A stretch of DNA of 64,000 bases from Actinomadura sp. NAK00032 (GCF_013364275.1 NZ_CP054932.1:9300001-9364000); one strand, 5' to 3'. Positions 8,324 through 16,962 are shown, numbered from the stretch's first letter. Translations and numbers: made by a program. Notes: generated by a model not told the origin, from the letters alone.

Positions 8324-8583
8324 GGCGGCCGGTCCAGGAAGCGGGCGAAGACCAGGCCGCTGACGACGACGCAGACGGCGGTGATCAGCGCGAGGGACGC
8401 GAAGGACGACTGCTGCAACCCGGTGGTGAGGCAGATCAGTACGAGCGTCGCCTGCACGCCGACCGTCTGGAGGGCGGCCACGCCGTCGGCCGCCTTCGCG
8501 CGGAGGCCGACGACCAGCAGCGGCAGCCAGCCGGCGAGGAGCACGGCCGCCGCGAGGAGGAACAGGGGCCGGGTCGCGGTCAC
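8320..8583 (-). CDS. mnhF: Mrp/Mnh antiporter subunit F
   Basis: An 87-residue protein with three transmembrane segments, matching MnhF: an N-terminal hydrophobic helix (PLFLLAAAVLLAGWLPLLVV), a middle segment (VGVQATLVLICLTTGLQ) and a C-terminal segment (LALITAVCVVVSGLVFARFL). The start is the GTG at 8581-8583, which overlaps the mnhE stop by four bases. It acts with subunits E and G as a small membrane scaffold. Confidence 0.87.
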   Translation of the reverse strand: MTATRPLFLLAAAVLLAGWLPLLVVGLRAKAADGVAALQTVGVQATLVLICLTTGLQQSSFASLALITAVCVVVSGLVFARFLDRPP

Positions 8584-9074
8584 GACGGACGCTCCGATCG
8601 CCGGTCCGGTCGCAGGTCGTGAAGCAGTCGCCGTCCCGTTTCGGGCGAGATGTCGAGGACGTAGCAGTTCGGCGACCAGGTGGCCACCAACGCCACCCAG
8701 GCCCGGCGTCCCGAGGGCACGGGGCCGTGGCCGGCCGCGCTCGTGTCCTCCCGGAAGGTGCCCACTCTGCGCCGTCCAGTGGCGATGGAGGCGGTCAGTA
8801 CGCGCATGACGATGACGAAGTCCACGACCATCGCGGTGGTGGCCGCGCCTAGTTCGCGGCACCAGGACCAGCGTCCGCGCGCGTCCAGGAGCCCTTCCTC
8901 GATGACCAGCGAGGCGCTCACCGCCGCTGCGAGCGCCATGGCCGCTCCCCAGACGGCGGTCAGCCAGGACCATTCACCAACGAACAGCATCCAGAGGGCG
9001 AAGAGGGGCGGCCACCAGAGCAGTACCCGGAGCACGCGAGTCCTTGGCGTTGCCTTCTCCGACCGTCCGGCCAT
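8580..9074 (-). CDS. mnhE: Mrp/Mnh antiporter subunit E
   Basis: A 164-residue protein, first gene of the Mrp operon. Two or three N-terminal helices (RVLLWWPPLFALWMLFVGEW, then LTAVWGAAMALAAAVSASLV) are followed by a soluble C-terminus with VALVATWSPNCYVLDISPETG, the MnhE region that normally reads NSITLTPGT-like. The start ATG at 9074 is supported by GGGGAGG eight bases upstream. The operon order E-F-G-DUF4040-MbhE/B-C-D lacks the large NuoL-like part of MrpA. Confidence 0.88.
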   Translation of the reverse strand: MAGRSEKATPRTRVLRVLLWWPPLFALWMLFVGEWSWLTAVWGAAMALAAAVSASLVIEEGLLDARGRWSWCRELGAATTAMVVDFVIVMRVLTASIATGRRRVGTFREDTSAAGHGPVPSGRRAWVALVATWSPNCYVLDISPETGRRLLHDLRPDRRSERPS

Positions 9075-9301
9075 GTGGCGCCTCCCCGAAACCGGCGGCC
9101 CGCCGTCGCCAAGGCAGGCCGCCCCGCCTTCCCCTGTGCCCACCCGAGGCTCTCCGTAACCATCCGTTCACCATCCGCGTTCAGGTCGGGCGACCGCCCT
9201 CCACGCCCGCTCCACGGGCCTATCCAGCCGTTCCAGGTGAAAGCCGGTGACGAGGGCCCTAGGCTCTCGTGTCACGTTCTGAATCCGTATGGAGGCCGAC
9301 C

Positions 9302-10207
9302 GTGGACATCATCAGCCGGAAGGAGTGGGGAGCCCGCGCTCCGCGGTCCCGCTCGACGGTGTCGTGGGGAACCCGAACCGAGTTCGTCGTCCATTACTCC
9401 GAAGGCCCCACCACGCAGACCGTGCGGTCCATCCAGGACTTCCACATGGACGGCAACGGCTGGGCCGACATCGGCTACAACTTCCTGGTCGACGTCCAGG
9501 GCCGGATCTACGAGGGGCGCGGCTGGCTGACGGTCGGCGCGCACGCGCCGGGCCACAACTCCTCCGGCATCGGCGTCTGCATGATCGGACGGGACGGCGA
9601 CGCGACCGCGGCGGCCAAGCGGTCCATCCGGGCCGTCTACGACGAGGCCGTGCGGCGCAAGGGCGGCGGCCTGAAGAAGCTCGGCCACCGGGACGTGTAC
9701 GCCACGAGCTGCCCCGGCGACCAGCTGTACGCGTGGGTGCGGGCCGGGATGCCCGCCTCCGGCGGCGGCTCCGGCGGCGGCGACACGCCCGACTACGTGT
9801 CCGTCGGGATGGCCGCGGCGCAGGACCTGCCGCCCGGCGAGTGGGTCACGGTCCGCTGGGACGACGAGTACTCCGACTCGGCGCACCACCACCGGAACGC
9901 GGGCGGTCCGTCCTTCGTCGAAGGGCCCGCCCAGTACGCGCTCTTCGCGAACGTCCGCGTCGAGGGGCTGGCGCAGGGCACGCGGCTCCAGGCGCGCGTG
10001 GTCGAGCGCGCCGACTCCGACGGCAGCGTCGAAGTCGGGGCGACCTCCGAGCACGTCGCGTTCGACGGTGCGACGTTCCTGCATCACGACGTGGCGGCGG
10101 ACGTCGTGGGCAACGGCCGCCGGGTCCGGTTCCAGGTCATCCAGCACGGCACCGGGACGGGACGGGTCACCGGAGGCACCGCCAAGGGGCTCATCTGGTC
10201 GATCTGA
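9302..10207 (+). CDS. PGRP/amidase_2 peptidoglycan amidase without signal peptide
   Basis: A 301-residue protein. The N-terminal 165 residues form a PGRP-type N-acetylmuramoyl-L-alanine amidase domain: IISRKEWGARAP, FVVHYSEGPTT (first zinc His), IGYNFLVDVQGRIYEGRGW, and KLGHRDVYATSCPGD (second His and the Cys). A glycine-rich linker (ASGGGSGGGD) joins a beta-rich C-terminal domain of unknown role. The start GTG is fixed by GGAGG six bases upstream, and the protein begins directly with the catalytic domain. No Sec or Tat signal is visible, which is unusual for a wall hydrolase and recalls phage endolysins. Confidence 0.88.
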   Translation: MDIISRKEWGARAPRSRSTVSWGTRTEFVVHYSEGPTTQTVRSIQDFHMDGNGWADIGYNFLVDVQGRIYEGRGWLTVGAHAPGHNSSGIGVCMIGRDGDATAAAKRSIRAVYDEAVRRKGGGLKKLGHRDVYATSCPGDQLYAWVRAGMPASGGGSGGGDTPDYVSVGMAAAQDLPPGEWVTVRWDDEYSDSAHHHRNAGGPSFVEGPAQYALFANVRVEGLAQGTRLQARVVERADSDGSVEVGATSEHVAFDGATFLHHDVAADVVGNGRRVRFQVIQHGTGTGRVTGGTAKGLIWSI

Positions 10208-10296
10208 CCGGTCGAGGCCGGTGATTTCGCCGATGCGTGCGGCGCAGGGGCGGGTCACAGTTCAGGGGTTCGGTTCCCCCCACCCCTGGAGGCTTC

Positions 10297-10971
10297 ATGA
10301 AACGGGTCCTCGGGTCGCTCGTCGCGCTCTGCGCGGCGCTGGCGACGTTCGGGCTCGGCCTCGCGGCACCGGCCAACGCCGCCGGACCGCGGCCCGTCGT
10401 CTTCGTGCACGGCTACACCGGCAGCGCGTCCAACTGGGTCACGGCCATGTCGGTGTTCCGCGCCGCCGGCTACAGCAGCGACCAGCTGTTCGCCTACGAG
10501 TACAACTCCTACGGCGACAACAGGCAGAACGCCGCCGGGCTGGCGTCGTACGTGAACCAGGTCAAGTCGCGGACGGGCGCGTCGCAGGTCGACATCGTCA
10601 ACCACTCCATGGGCGGCCTGGTCAGCCAGTACTACCTGAAGGTCCTGAACGGCAACCCGAACGTGGCGCACCTGGCGTCGATCGCGGGCGCCAACCACGG
10701 GACGACGTACGCCGCCGCCTGCACCATCTTCGAGACGTGCCGCCAGATGCTCCCCGGCTCGTCGTTCATCCTGCAGATCAGCGCGGGGGACGAGACGCCC
10801 GGCAGCACGCGGTACGCCACCTGGTACTCGCCGTGCGACGGCATCATCATCCCCTACACCAGCACCCGCCTGAGCGGCGCGAACAACCACTACATCCCCT
10901 GCCAGACCCACCTCGGCTACCTCGCGGACGCGATCGTCCTCGGTGCCATCGCTCAGTTCACCAAGAGCTGA
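10297..10971 (+). CDS. secreted alpha/beta-hydrolase lipase (triacylglycerol lipase-like)
   Basis: A 224-residue protein with a clear Sec signal peptide (KRVLGSLVALCAALATFGLG, then APANA). The mature part starts with RPVVFVHGYTGSASNW (oxyanion-hole HG), and the nucleophile elbow is NHSMGGLVSQYY. This matches the small secreted lipases of streptomycetes. A conserved Asp and His follow (SPCDGIIIPY, CQTHLGYL), and four Cys may form disulfides. It hydrolyses ester lipids outside the cell. The start ATG follows GGAGG. A strong hairpin terminator lies 26 bases after the stop. Confidence 0.92.
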   Translation: MKRVLGSLVALCAALATFGLGLAAPANAAGPRPVVFVHGYTGSASNWVTAMSVFRAAGYSSDQLFAYEYNSYGDNRQNAAGLASYVNQVKSRTGASQVDIVNHSMGGLVSQYYLKVLNGNPNVAHLASIAGANHGTTYAAACTIFETCRQMLPGSSFILQISAGDETPGSTRYATWYSPCDGIIIPYTSTRLSGANNHYIPCQTHLGYLADAIVLGAIAQFTKS

Positions 10972-10996
10972 CCCGAACCACGACAGAACACACCGT

Positions 10997-11024
10997 GCGG
11001 GACGTCCTCGGGGGGACGTCCCGC
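10997..11024 (+). terminator. intrinsic terminator after the secreted lipase
   Basis: Perfect 11-bp hairpin, GCGGGACGTCC with GGACGTCCCGC, loop of six bases (TCGGGG), followed by TTT. Confidence 0.85.
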
Positions 11025-11156
11025 TTTGACGTCCCGAGCACGCAAGCCGACGCCGACACCAGCCCCGACACCGACCCGACCTGCCCAATCCAGAACGAAC
11101 CCACACGGTTACTCTGAGTGAATCAGGGCGAGCGGGTCTTCGGGGGAGGCGGGCTT

Positions 11157-11984
11157 GTGCGGTGGTTCGGAAGTGGCCTCAAGGCCGGGATGGTCCTGTG
11201 CCTCGGCTTGGCACTGGCCGGGTGCGGCGGAGGGTCGGGCGACGGGACGTCCGGTGATGGGACGCCGGGGAACGGCACGCCGAGGGGCGGGACGCCGGAG
11301 ACCAGTGCGTCCGGCACCGGCGGCGCCTCGCCGGTGAGCGGGAAGGTGATCGTGCTCGACCCCGGTCACAACGGCGGCAACGCGGACCACCCGGAGGTGA
11401 TCAACAAGCAGGTCTTCGTCGGGAACGGCCGCAAGCCGTGCAACACGGTCGGGACGAGCACGCCGGAGGGCTATGCCGAGCACGCCTTCACCTGGGACGT
11501 GGCGAACCGGCTCGCGCGCAGGCTGCGCGACGAGGGCGCGAAGGTCACGCTGACCCGCGAGAACGACACGGGCGTCGGGCCGTGCGTCACGGAGCGGGCG
11601 GCGACCGGCAACCGGTTGCACGCGGACGCGGCGCTGTCGATCCACGCCGACGGCGCCGCCGCCTCCGGGCACGGGTTCCATGTGATCGTTCCGGCGCCGG
11701 TCGGCGAGAACAAGGGCATCGTGGACGCGTCCCGCCGGCTGGGCCTGGACATCCGCGACGCCTTCCGCGCCGGGACGGGCCTCCCCTTCGCCACCTACAT
11801 CGGCAAGGACGGCCTGGACCGGCGCGACGACCTGGGCGGGCTGAACCTGTCCACGGTCCCGGCCGCGTTCATCGAGTGCGGCAACATGGCGAACCCGGGT
11901 GACGCGGCCAAGATGTCCAGTGCCTCGTTCCGGCAGCGCATGGCCGACTCTCTGGCCAAGGGCTTCGATGCGTACTTCCAGTGA
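11157..11984 (+). CDS. lipoprotein N-acetylmuramoyl-L-alanine amidase (amidase_3)
   Basis: A 275-residue protein with a lipoprotein signal peptide (MVLCLGLALAGCGGG, lipobox LAG-C) and a Gly/Thr/Ser-rich linker. The amidase_3 catalytic domain follows: VIVLDPGHNGGNAD (zinc His), PEGYAEHAFTWDVANRLARRL (zinc Glu), LSIHADGA (zinc His), and AAFIECGNMANPGDAA (catalytic Glu). It cleaves the MurNAc-L-Ala amide bond at the outer face of the membrane. I chose the GTG at 11157 because GGGAGG lies seven bases upstream and it puts the signal peptide at the N-terminus; a GTG at 11118 has no such site. Confidence 0.9.
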   Translation: MRWFGSGLKAGMVLCLGLALAGCGGGSGDGTSGDGTPGNGTPRGGTPETSASGTGGASPVSGKVIVLDPGHNGGNADHPEVINKQVFVGNGRKPCNTVGTSTPEGYAEHAFTWDVANRLARRLRDEGAKVTLTRENDTGVGPCVTERAATGNRLHADAALSIHADGAAASGHGFHVIVPAPVGENKGIVDASRRLGLDIRDAFRAGTGLPFATYIGKDGLDRRDDLGGLNLSTVPAAFIECGNMANPGDAAKMSSASFRQRMADSLAKGFDAYFQ

Positions 11985-12085
11985 CAAGGGCGCTGTTTGC
12001 CGTTCACTGGGCTTATAGGGCTGGTTGTCCGGCTATACGTGCAGCGACGGGGACCACACCGACACCGACGCCGGACGAACGGACG

Positions 12086-12214
12086 ATGACCATGGCCCGT
12101 AGACGGACACACGGCGCACCGCTCAACTGGGAGATGCTCCTGGGACTGGTGGCGTTCGGATTCATCCTCTATGTGTGGGTGTGGGCGGCAACGCAGGGCG
12201 GCCCGCCCTGGTGA
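12086..12214 (+). CDS. small single-helix membrane protein
   Basis: A 42-residue open frame from ATG 12086 (or 12092): a basic N-terminus (ARRRTHGAPL) then one hydrophobic helix (LLGLVAFGFILYVWVWAA). No family is recognised. The ribosome-binding site is weak. The stop codon lies inside an 18-bp tandem duplication (12210-12245). Codon usage is consistent with a gene but the length makes this uncertain. Confidence 0.45.
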   Translation: MTMARRRTHGAPLNWEMLLGLVAFGFILYVWVWAATQGGPPW

Positions 12215-12245
12215 CGGGCGACGCCGCGGTGACGGGCGACGCCGC
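12210..12245. repeat. 18-bp tandem duplication
   Basis: Two exact copies of GGTGACGGGCGACGCCGC in tandem. They include the stop codon of the small membrane protein and lie in the convergent gap before the hydrolase gene. Probably slippage; no function is evident. Confidence 0.7.
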
Positions 12246-12272
12246 GCCGCGCGCCGCCCGCCCCACCGTCTC

Positions 12273-13145
12273 CTAGCGGGCCACCAGCGCGCGGAGTGCC
12301 TTCGCGATCTGCGCGGGGTCCTCCTCGGCCATGAAGTGGCCGCAGGTCACGGTGCCGTGGTCGAGGTCGGACGCCCAGGCGCGCCACAGGGCCACGGCGT
12401 CGTAGCCGAGCGCGGCGCCCCAGTCCTGCTGGAGGACGGTGACGGGCATCCGCAGCCGGTTCCCGGCGTCGCGGTCGACCGTGTCGTGGTCGACGTCGAT
12501 CGTGGCGGACGCGCGGTAGTCGGCGACGATCGACGGGATCGCGGCGCGGCAGGCGTCCAGGTAGGCGGCGCGGACGTCCGCCGGGATCGCGGCCGGGTCG
12601 TTCGCCCACAGGTCGAGGAAGTGGCCGAAGAACGCGTCCGGGGCGCCGGCGATCAGCTGCTCGGGGAGGCCGGGCGGCTGGGCCATCAGGTAGAGGTGGA
12701 AGCCGACGGCGGCGGTGGTGCCGTGCATGACGTCCCACATGTCCAGGGTGGGCAGGACGTCCAGGATGGCCAGGTGGGTGATGGTGTCGGGGTGGTCGAG
12801 GCCGGCGCGGAAGGCGACGAGGGCGCCGCGGTCGTGCCCGGCCAGCGCGAACCGCTCGTGCCCTAGGGCGCGGGCCAGGGCGACGATGTCGGCGGCCATG
12901 GTCCGCTTGGAGTAGTCGGCGCCGGCGCCGTCCGGCTTGTCGCTGTCCCCGTATCCGCGGAGGTCGGGGACGATGACGGTGTGGTCGGCGGCAAGGTCTC
13001 CGGCGACGTGCCGCCACATCAGGTGGGTCTGCGGGAAGCCGTGCAGAAGGACGATCGGCGAGCCCGATCCGCCGACGGCCACGTTCAGGGAAACGCCCTC
13101 GGCGACGGGGACGCGCTTGTATTCGAATCCGTTGATGTCTGCCAT
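12273..13145 (-). CDS. alpha/beta hydrolase related to haloacetate dehalogenases
   Basis: A 290-residue protein with the alpha/beta-hydrolase fold: VLLHGFPQTHLMWRHVA (oxyanion loop), VPDLRGYGDSDKP, and FALAGHDRGALVAFR. The nucleophile is Asp in GHDRGA, the signature of fluoroacetate/haloacetate dehalogenases, and the catalytic His is in CGHFMAEE. The halide-pocket His-Trp pair of known fluoroacetate dehalogenases appears here as His-Leu (GFHLYLMAQPPGLPEQLI), so the specificity may differ; an epoxide hydrolase role is not excluded. The start ATG at 13145 follows TGAGGTC. It is divergent from the SARP regulator 58 bases away. Confidence 0.85.
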   Translation of the reverse strand: MADINGFEYKRVPVAEGVSLNVAVGGSGSPIVLLHGFPQTHLMWRHVAGDLAADHTVIVPDLRGYGDSDKPDGAGADYSKRTMAADIVALARALGHERFALAGHDRGALVAFRAGLDHPDTITHLAILDVLPTLDMWDVMHGTTAAVGFHLYLMAQPPGLPEQLIAGAPDAFFGHFLDLWANDPAAIPADVRAAYLDACRAAIPSIVADYRASATIDVDHDTVDRDAGNRLRMPVTVLQQDWGAALGYDAVALWRAWASDLDHGTVTCGHFMAEEDPAQIAKALRALVAR

Positions 13146-13203
13146 GACCTCAGGTTGCCCGGCGCCAATGAGCATCCAATGAGCGCGCTATACGGTGGCT
13201 TGG

Positions 13204-15153
13204 GTGGACGTCCTGTTCGGGGTGCTGGGGCCGGTCACGGCCTGGGACGGCGGCGGGAACCCCATCGCGTTGAAGGGGCCGCGGCACCGCGCCGTCCTGG
13301 CCCGGCTGATCATCGCGCGCGGGCGCGTCGTCCCGGTGTCCCTTCTGGTGGACGATCTGTGGATCGATCCCCCTTCGGACGGGGTCGGAGCGGTCCGCAC
13401 CTTCGTGGCGGCGCTGCGGCGCGTCCTGGAACCCGACCGTCCGCCCCGGACGCCGTCCCGGCTGCTGGTCACCGAAGGCCCCGGCTACGCCCTGCACCCC
13501 GGCCCGGACGGGGTGGACGCCTGGCGCTTCGAGAGCGCCGTGACCGCGAACGGCCGTCCGCCGTCCGAGCTGCTCACCGCGCTGGACGAGGCGCTCGGCC
13601 GGTGGCGCGGGCCCGCCTACGCCGAGTTCGCCGACGAGCCGTGGGCGCGCGCGGAGCGGTCCCGGCTGGCGGAGCTGCGGCTGCGCGCGGTCGAGCGGCG
13701 GGCCGAGGCGCTGCTGGCCCTGGGCCTCGCCGCCGACGCCGTCCCGGACCTTGACGCGCACGTCGCCGAGCACCCGTGGCGCGAGGACGCGTGGCGCCTG
13801 CTCGCGCTCGCCCTCTACCGCACAGGCCGTCAGGGCGACGCGCTGGCCGTTCTTCGCCGAGCGCGTGGCCTTCTCGTAGAGCAGTTGGGTGTCGACCCGG
13901 GTCCGGAGTTGCGTCGCCTAGAGGAGGACATCCTCCGCCAGGCCGACCGCTTGGACGCCGCCCAGGACGCGGCGACGCGGGTATGGGCGAGGGCGGCCGA
14001 GACGTACGACCGCACGGTCGCGTCGGGGGCCCGGTCCCGGCTGGAGTCGACCGTGGGCATCCTGCGCAACCTCGCGATGACCGGGGGCGGGGGCCTGGAG
14101 GCGGCCCGCGAGCAGCGCCTGCCGGCGATCCTGGCGGCGGAGGAGCTCGGCGACGCCGACCTCACCGCGCGGGTCATCGGCGCCTACGACGTCCCGGCGA
14201 ACTGGACCCGGTCGGACGACCCGCGCCAGGCCGCCCAGGTCGCGGCGGCGGCGGAGCGGACCCTCGCCGCGCTCCCGCCGGGACGCGCCGCCGCGCGGGC
14301 CCGGCTGCTGGCCACGATCGCGCTGGAGTCGCGCGGCACCGGCGCGCCGCGGGCGCGCGAGGCGGCCGGGGAGGCGGAGGCGATCGCGCGCGGCCTGGAC
14401 GACCCGGCGCTGCTCGCCTTCGCGCTGAACGGCGTCTACATGCAGGCCTTCGAGCACGCCGGCCTGGCTCCCCGGCGGGACGCGATCGGCGCCGAACTGG
14501 TCGAGCTGTCCGTCCGGCACGACCTGGCGACCTACGAGGTGCTCGGGCACCTCATCCGGCTCCAGGCGCGCGGCGCGCTCGCCGACTTCGCCGGCGCCGA
14601 CGAGCACGCGGCCGCCGCCGAACGGCTGGCCGAGCACCACGAACGTCCGCTGGTCGGCGTGTTCACCACCTGGTACCGGGCGATGCGGCTCGCCGCGTCC
14701 GGTGCCCCCATGGCCGAGGCCGAGGCCGCCTACCGCGACGCGGCCGAACGCATGCGGGGCTCCGGCATGCCCGGCCTGGAAGACGGGCTTCTTGCGCTGG
14801 CCCTCCTCTGCCTGCGCGTCCAGCACCGGCAGCCCGCCCAGACCGACCCGGCCGACTGGGGGCCGTACGAGCCGTGGGCCCGTCCCCTGGTGCTGCTGGC
14901 GCACGGCCGTCCGGACGAGTCCGCGGCGGCGCTGCGGGACGTCCCGGAGCCGCCGCACGACCTGCTGTTCGAGGCCCTGTGGTGCCTGACCGCCACCGCC
15001 GCCCTCGCCGTGGACGACCGCGAGACGATGCGGCGCGCCCGCGACGCGCTCGCCCCGGCCGCCGGCGAACTGGCGGGCGCGGGCAGCGGCGTCCTCACCC
15101 TCGGCCCGGTCTCCCGCCACCTGGACGACCTCGGGCGCGCCGCCGGGAGGTGA
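13204..15153 (+). CDS. SARP/AfsR-type regulator with BTAD and helical repeat domain
   Basis: A 649-residue protein. Residues 1-90 form an OmpR-like winged helix (FGVLGPVTAWDGG, GPRHRAVLARLII, VSLLVDDLW), and residues 90-240 form a bacterial transcriptional activator domain (RLAELRLRAVERRAEALLAL, PGPELRRLEEDIL). The rest is an all-helical, TPR-like region. No Walker A motif is present, so the NB-ARC ATPase domain of full AfsR proteins is missing. The start is probably GTG 13204, about 10 bases after a TATACG -10 (13189-13194), which suggests a leaderless mRNA; GTG 13195 is the alternative. It may control the divergent hydrolase. Confidence 0.88.
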   Translation: MDVLFGVLGPVTAWDGGGNPIALKGPRHRAVLARLIIARGRVVPVSLLVDDLWIDPPSDGVGAVRTFVAALRRVLEPDRPPRTPSRLLVTEGPGYALHPGPDGVDAWRFESAVTANGRPPSELLTALDEALGRWRGPAYAEFADEPWARAERSRLAELRLRAVERRAEALLALGLAADAVPDLDAHVAEHPWREDAWRLLALALYRTGRQGDALAVLRRARGLLVEQLGVDPGPELRRLEEDILRQADRLDAAQDAATRVWARAAETYDRTVASGARSRLESTVGILRNLAMTGGGGLEAAREQRLPAILAAEELGDADLTARVIGAYDVPANWTRSDDPRQAAQVAAAAERTLAALPPGRAAARARLLATIALESRGTGAPRAREAAGEAEAIARGLDDPALLAFALNGVYMQAFEHAGLAPRRDAIGAELVELSVRHDLATYEVLGHLIRLQARGALADFAGADEHAAAAERLAEHHERPLVGVFTTWYRAMRLAASGAPMAEAEAAYRDAAERMRGSGMPGLEDGLLALALLCLRVQHRQPAQTDPADWGPYEPWARPLVLLAHGRPDESAAALRDVPEPPHDLLFEALWCLTATAALAVDDRETMRRARDALAPAAGELAGAGSGVLTLGPVSRHLDDLGRAAGR

Positions 15154-15249
15154 GGCGCGATCCCGGGGTTTACCTGTTTCGGGCCGTTCACTTGCTTCTT
15201 TTCGGGTAGGTGCGCACCCGAAGCAGTGGTGGAGAGGAGAGAGCGCGTC

Positions 15250-16908
15250 GTGACGGACGTATCGAGCATGGGGCCGCAGCCGGGGGACGATCGTCCGGTA
15301 CTGACCAACCGGCAGGGGCACCCGGTCTACGACAACCAGAACCAGCGGACGGTCGGGTCGCGGGGGCCGGCCACGCTGGAGAACTACCAGTTCCTGGAGA
15401 AGATCAGCCACTTCGACCGGGAGCGGATCCCGGAAAGGGTCGTCCACGCGCGCGGCGCGACGTCCTACGGCTTCTTCGAGTCGTACGGGAAATGGGGCGA
15501 CGAGCCCATCGAGACCTACACCCGCGCGAAGCTGTTCCAGGGCGCCGGGAAGCGCACCCCCGTCGCGCTGCGCTTCTCCACGGTCATCGGCGGCCGGGAC
15601 TCCTCGGAAACCGCCCGCGACCCGCGCGGATTCGCCATCAAGTTCTACACGGAGGACGGCAACTGGGACCTCGTCGGCAACAACCTGGCGGTGTTCTTCA
15701 TCCGGGACGCCATCAAGTTCCCCGACGTCATCCACTCCCTCAAGCCGGACCCGGTGACGTTCCGGCAGGAGCCGGCGCGCATCTTCGACTTCATGTCGCA
15801 GACGCCCGAGTCGATGCACATGCTCGTCAACGTGTTCAGCCCGCGCGGCATCCCCGCCGACTACCGGCACATGCAGGGGTTCGGCGTGAACACCTACAAG
15901 TGGGTGAACGCGACCGGTGAGACCAAGCTCGTCAAATACCACTGGATCCCGAAGCAGGGCGTGCGGAGCATGACGGGGGAGGACGCGGCCAACGTGCAGG
16001 CCGGCGACCTCGGCCACGCCACCAAGGACCTGCGCGACGCCATCGACCGCGGCGACTTCCCGGAATGGGAGCTGGTCGTGCAGATGATGGACGACCACGA
16101 CCATCCGGAACTCGACTTCGACCCGCTCGACGACACCAAGGTGTGGCCGGAGAACGACTTCCCGCCGCAGCCGGTCGGCCGGATCGTCCTGGACCGGAAC
16201 GTCGACGACAACTTCGCCGAGAACGAGCAGATCTCCTTCGGCACCGGCGTCCTGGTGGACGGCCTCGACTTCTCCGACGACAAGATGCTCGTCGGGCGGA
16301 CGTTCTCCTACAGCGACACCCAGCGGTACCGGGTCGGGCCGAACTATCTGCAACTGCCCGTCAACCGCGCCAAGGGCGCGAATGTGCGGACGAACCAGCG
16401 CGACGGCCAGATGGCGTACGACGTGGACGGCGGCGGGGAGAACCCGCACGTGAACTACGAGCCGTCCATCACGGGCGGGCTGCGCGAGGCCCAGTACCCG
16501 ACCCATGACGAGCAGGGCCCGGAGATCCGGGGTCGGCTGACGCGCATGCGCATCGCGCGGGCGAACGACTACAAGCAGGCCGGCCAGCGCTACTGCCTGA
16601 TGGAGGAATGGGAGCGCGACGACCTCGTCCGCAATTTCGTCGAGCTCATCTCGGAGTGCGCGCGGCCCGTCCAGGAGCGGATGGTGTGGCATTTCCTGCT
16701 CGTCGAGGACGACCTCGGGCTGCGCGTCGGCGAGGGCCTCGGCATCAAGCCGGAGGACGTCGAGCACCTGGACCCGCTGCCCGGCCAGACCCTCACCGAC
16801 GAGGACGGGCAGCGGCTCGCGAACCTCGGCAGGAACGGGTCTCGCGACGTCAGCGGCCTGAAGATGACCCACTGCGTGCCGAACGAGCGGGCCGTCGTCC
16901 ACCGCTAG
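15250..16908 (+). CDS. monofunctional haem catalase
   Basis: A 552-residue catalase. Motifs seen are TLENYQFLEKISHFDRERIP followed by VVHARGA (active-site His), RFSTVIGGRDSSETARDPRGFA, NLAVFFIRDAIKFPD (active-site Asn region) and RTFSYSDTQRYRVGPNYLQL (haem-ligand Tyr, with the PVN that follows). It converts hydrogen peroxide to water and oxygen in the cytoplasm. The start is GTG 15250, with AGGAGA at 15235-15240. The length fits small-subunit catalases with a short C-terminal extension. A strong hairpin follows the stop. No catalase-specific regulator is adjacent. Confidence 0.96.
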   Translation: MTDVSSMGPQPGDDRPVLTNRQGHPVYDNQNQRTVGSRGPATLENYQFLEKISHFDRERIPERVVHARGATSYGFFESYGKWGDEPIETYTRAKLFQGAGKRTPVALRFSTVIGGRDSSETARDPRGFAIKFYTEDGNWDLVGNNLAVFFIRDAIKFPDVIHSLKPDPVTFRQEPARIFDFMSQTPESMHMLVNVFSPRGIPADYRHMQGFGVNTYKWVNATGETKLVKYHWIPKQGVRSMTGEDAANVQAGDLGHATKDLRDAIDRGDFPEWELVVQMMDDHDHPELDFDPLDDTKVWPENDFPPQPVGRIVLDRNVDDNFAENEQISFGTGVLVDGLDFSDDKMLVGRTFSYSDTQRYRVGPNYLQLPVNRAKGANVRTNQRDGQMAYDVDGGGENPHVNYEPSITGGLREAQYPTHDEQGPEIRGRLTRMRIARANDYKQAGQRYCLMEEWERDDLVRNFVELISECARPVQERMVWHFLLVEDDLGLRVGEGLGIKPEDVEHLDPLPGQTLTDEDGQRLANLGRNGSRDVSGLKMTHCVPNERAVVHR

Positions 16909-16927
16909 CCGCGACGGCGCGACCGAG

Positions 16928-16953
16928 GACCTCCCGGCCGGTGCCGGGAGGTC
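16928..16953. terminator. bidirectional terminator between catalase and convergent gene
   Basis: Perfect 11-bp hairpin, GACCTCCCGGC with GCCGGGAGGTC, four-base loop, followed by TTCG. It lies between two convergent stop codons. Confidence 0.85.
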
Positions 16954-16962
16954 TTCGCGCGG

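Noticed and set aside
9302..11984. The two amidases as a prophage lysis module
   Set aside because: No holin, tail, capsid, integrase or attachment repeat nearby; the lipase and lipoprotein amidase have host-type signal peptides.
15210..15249. A catalase start at GTG 15226
   Set aside because: GTG 15250 has AGGAGA at proper spacing; the longer start lies upstream of that site and adds unconserved residues.
13918..16902. A 994-codon minus-strand frame under the SARP and catalase genes
   Set aside because: Antisense shadow of two well-supported plus-strand genes with clear domains; no family features in the translation.
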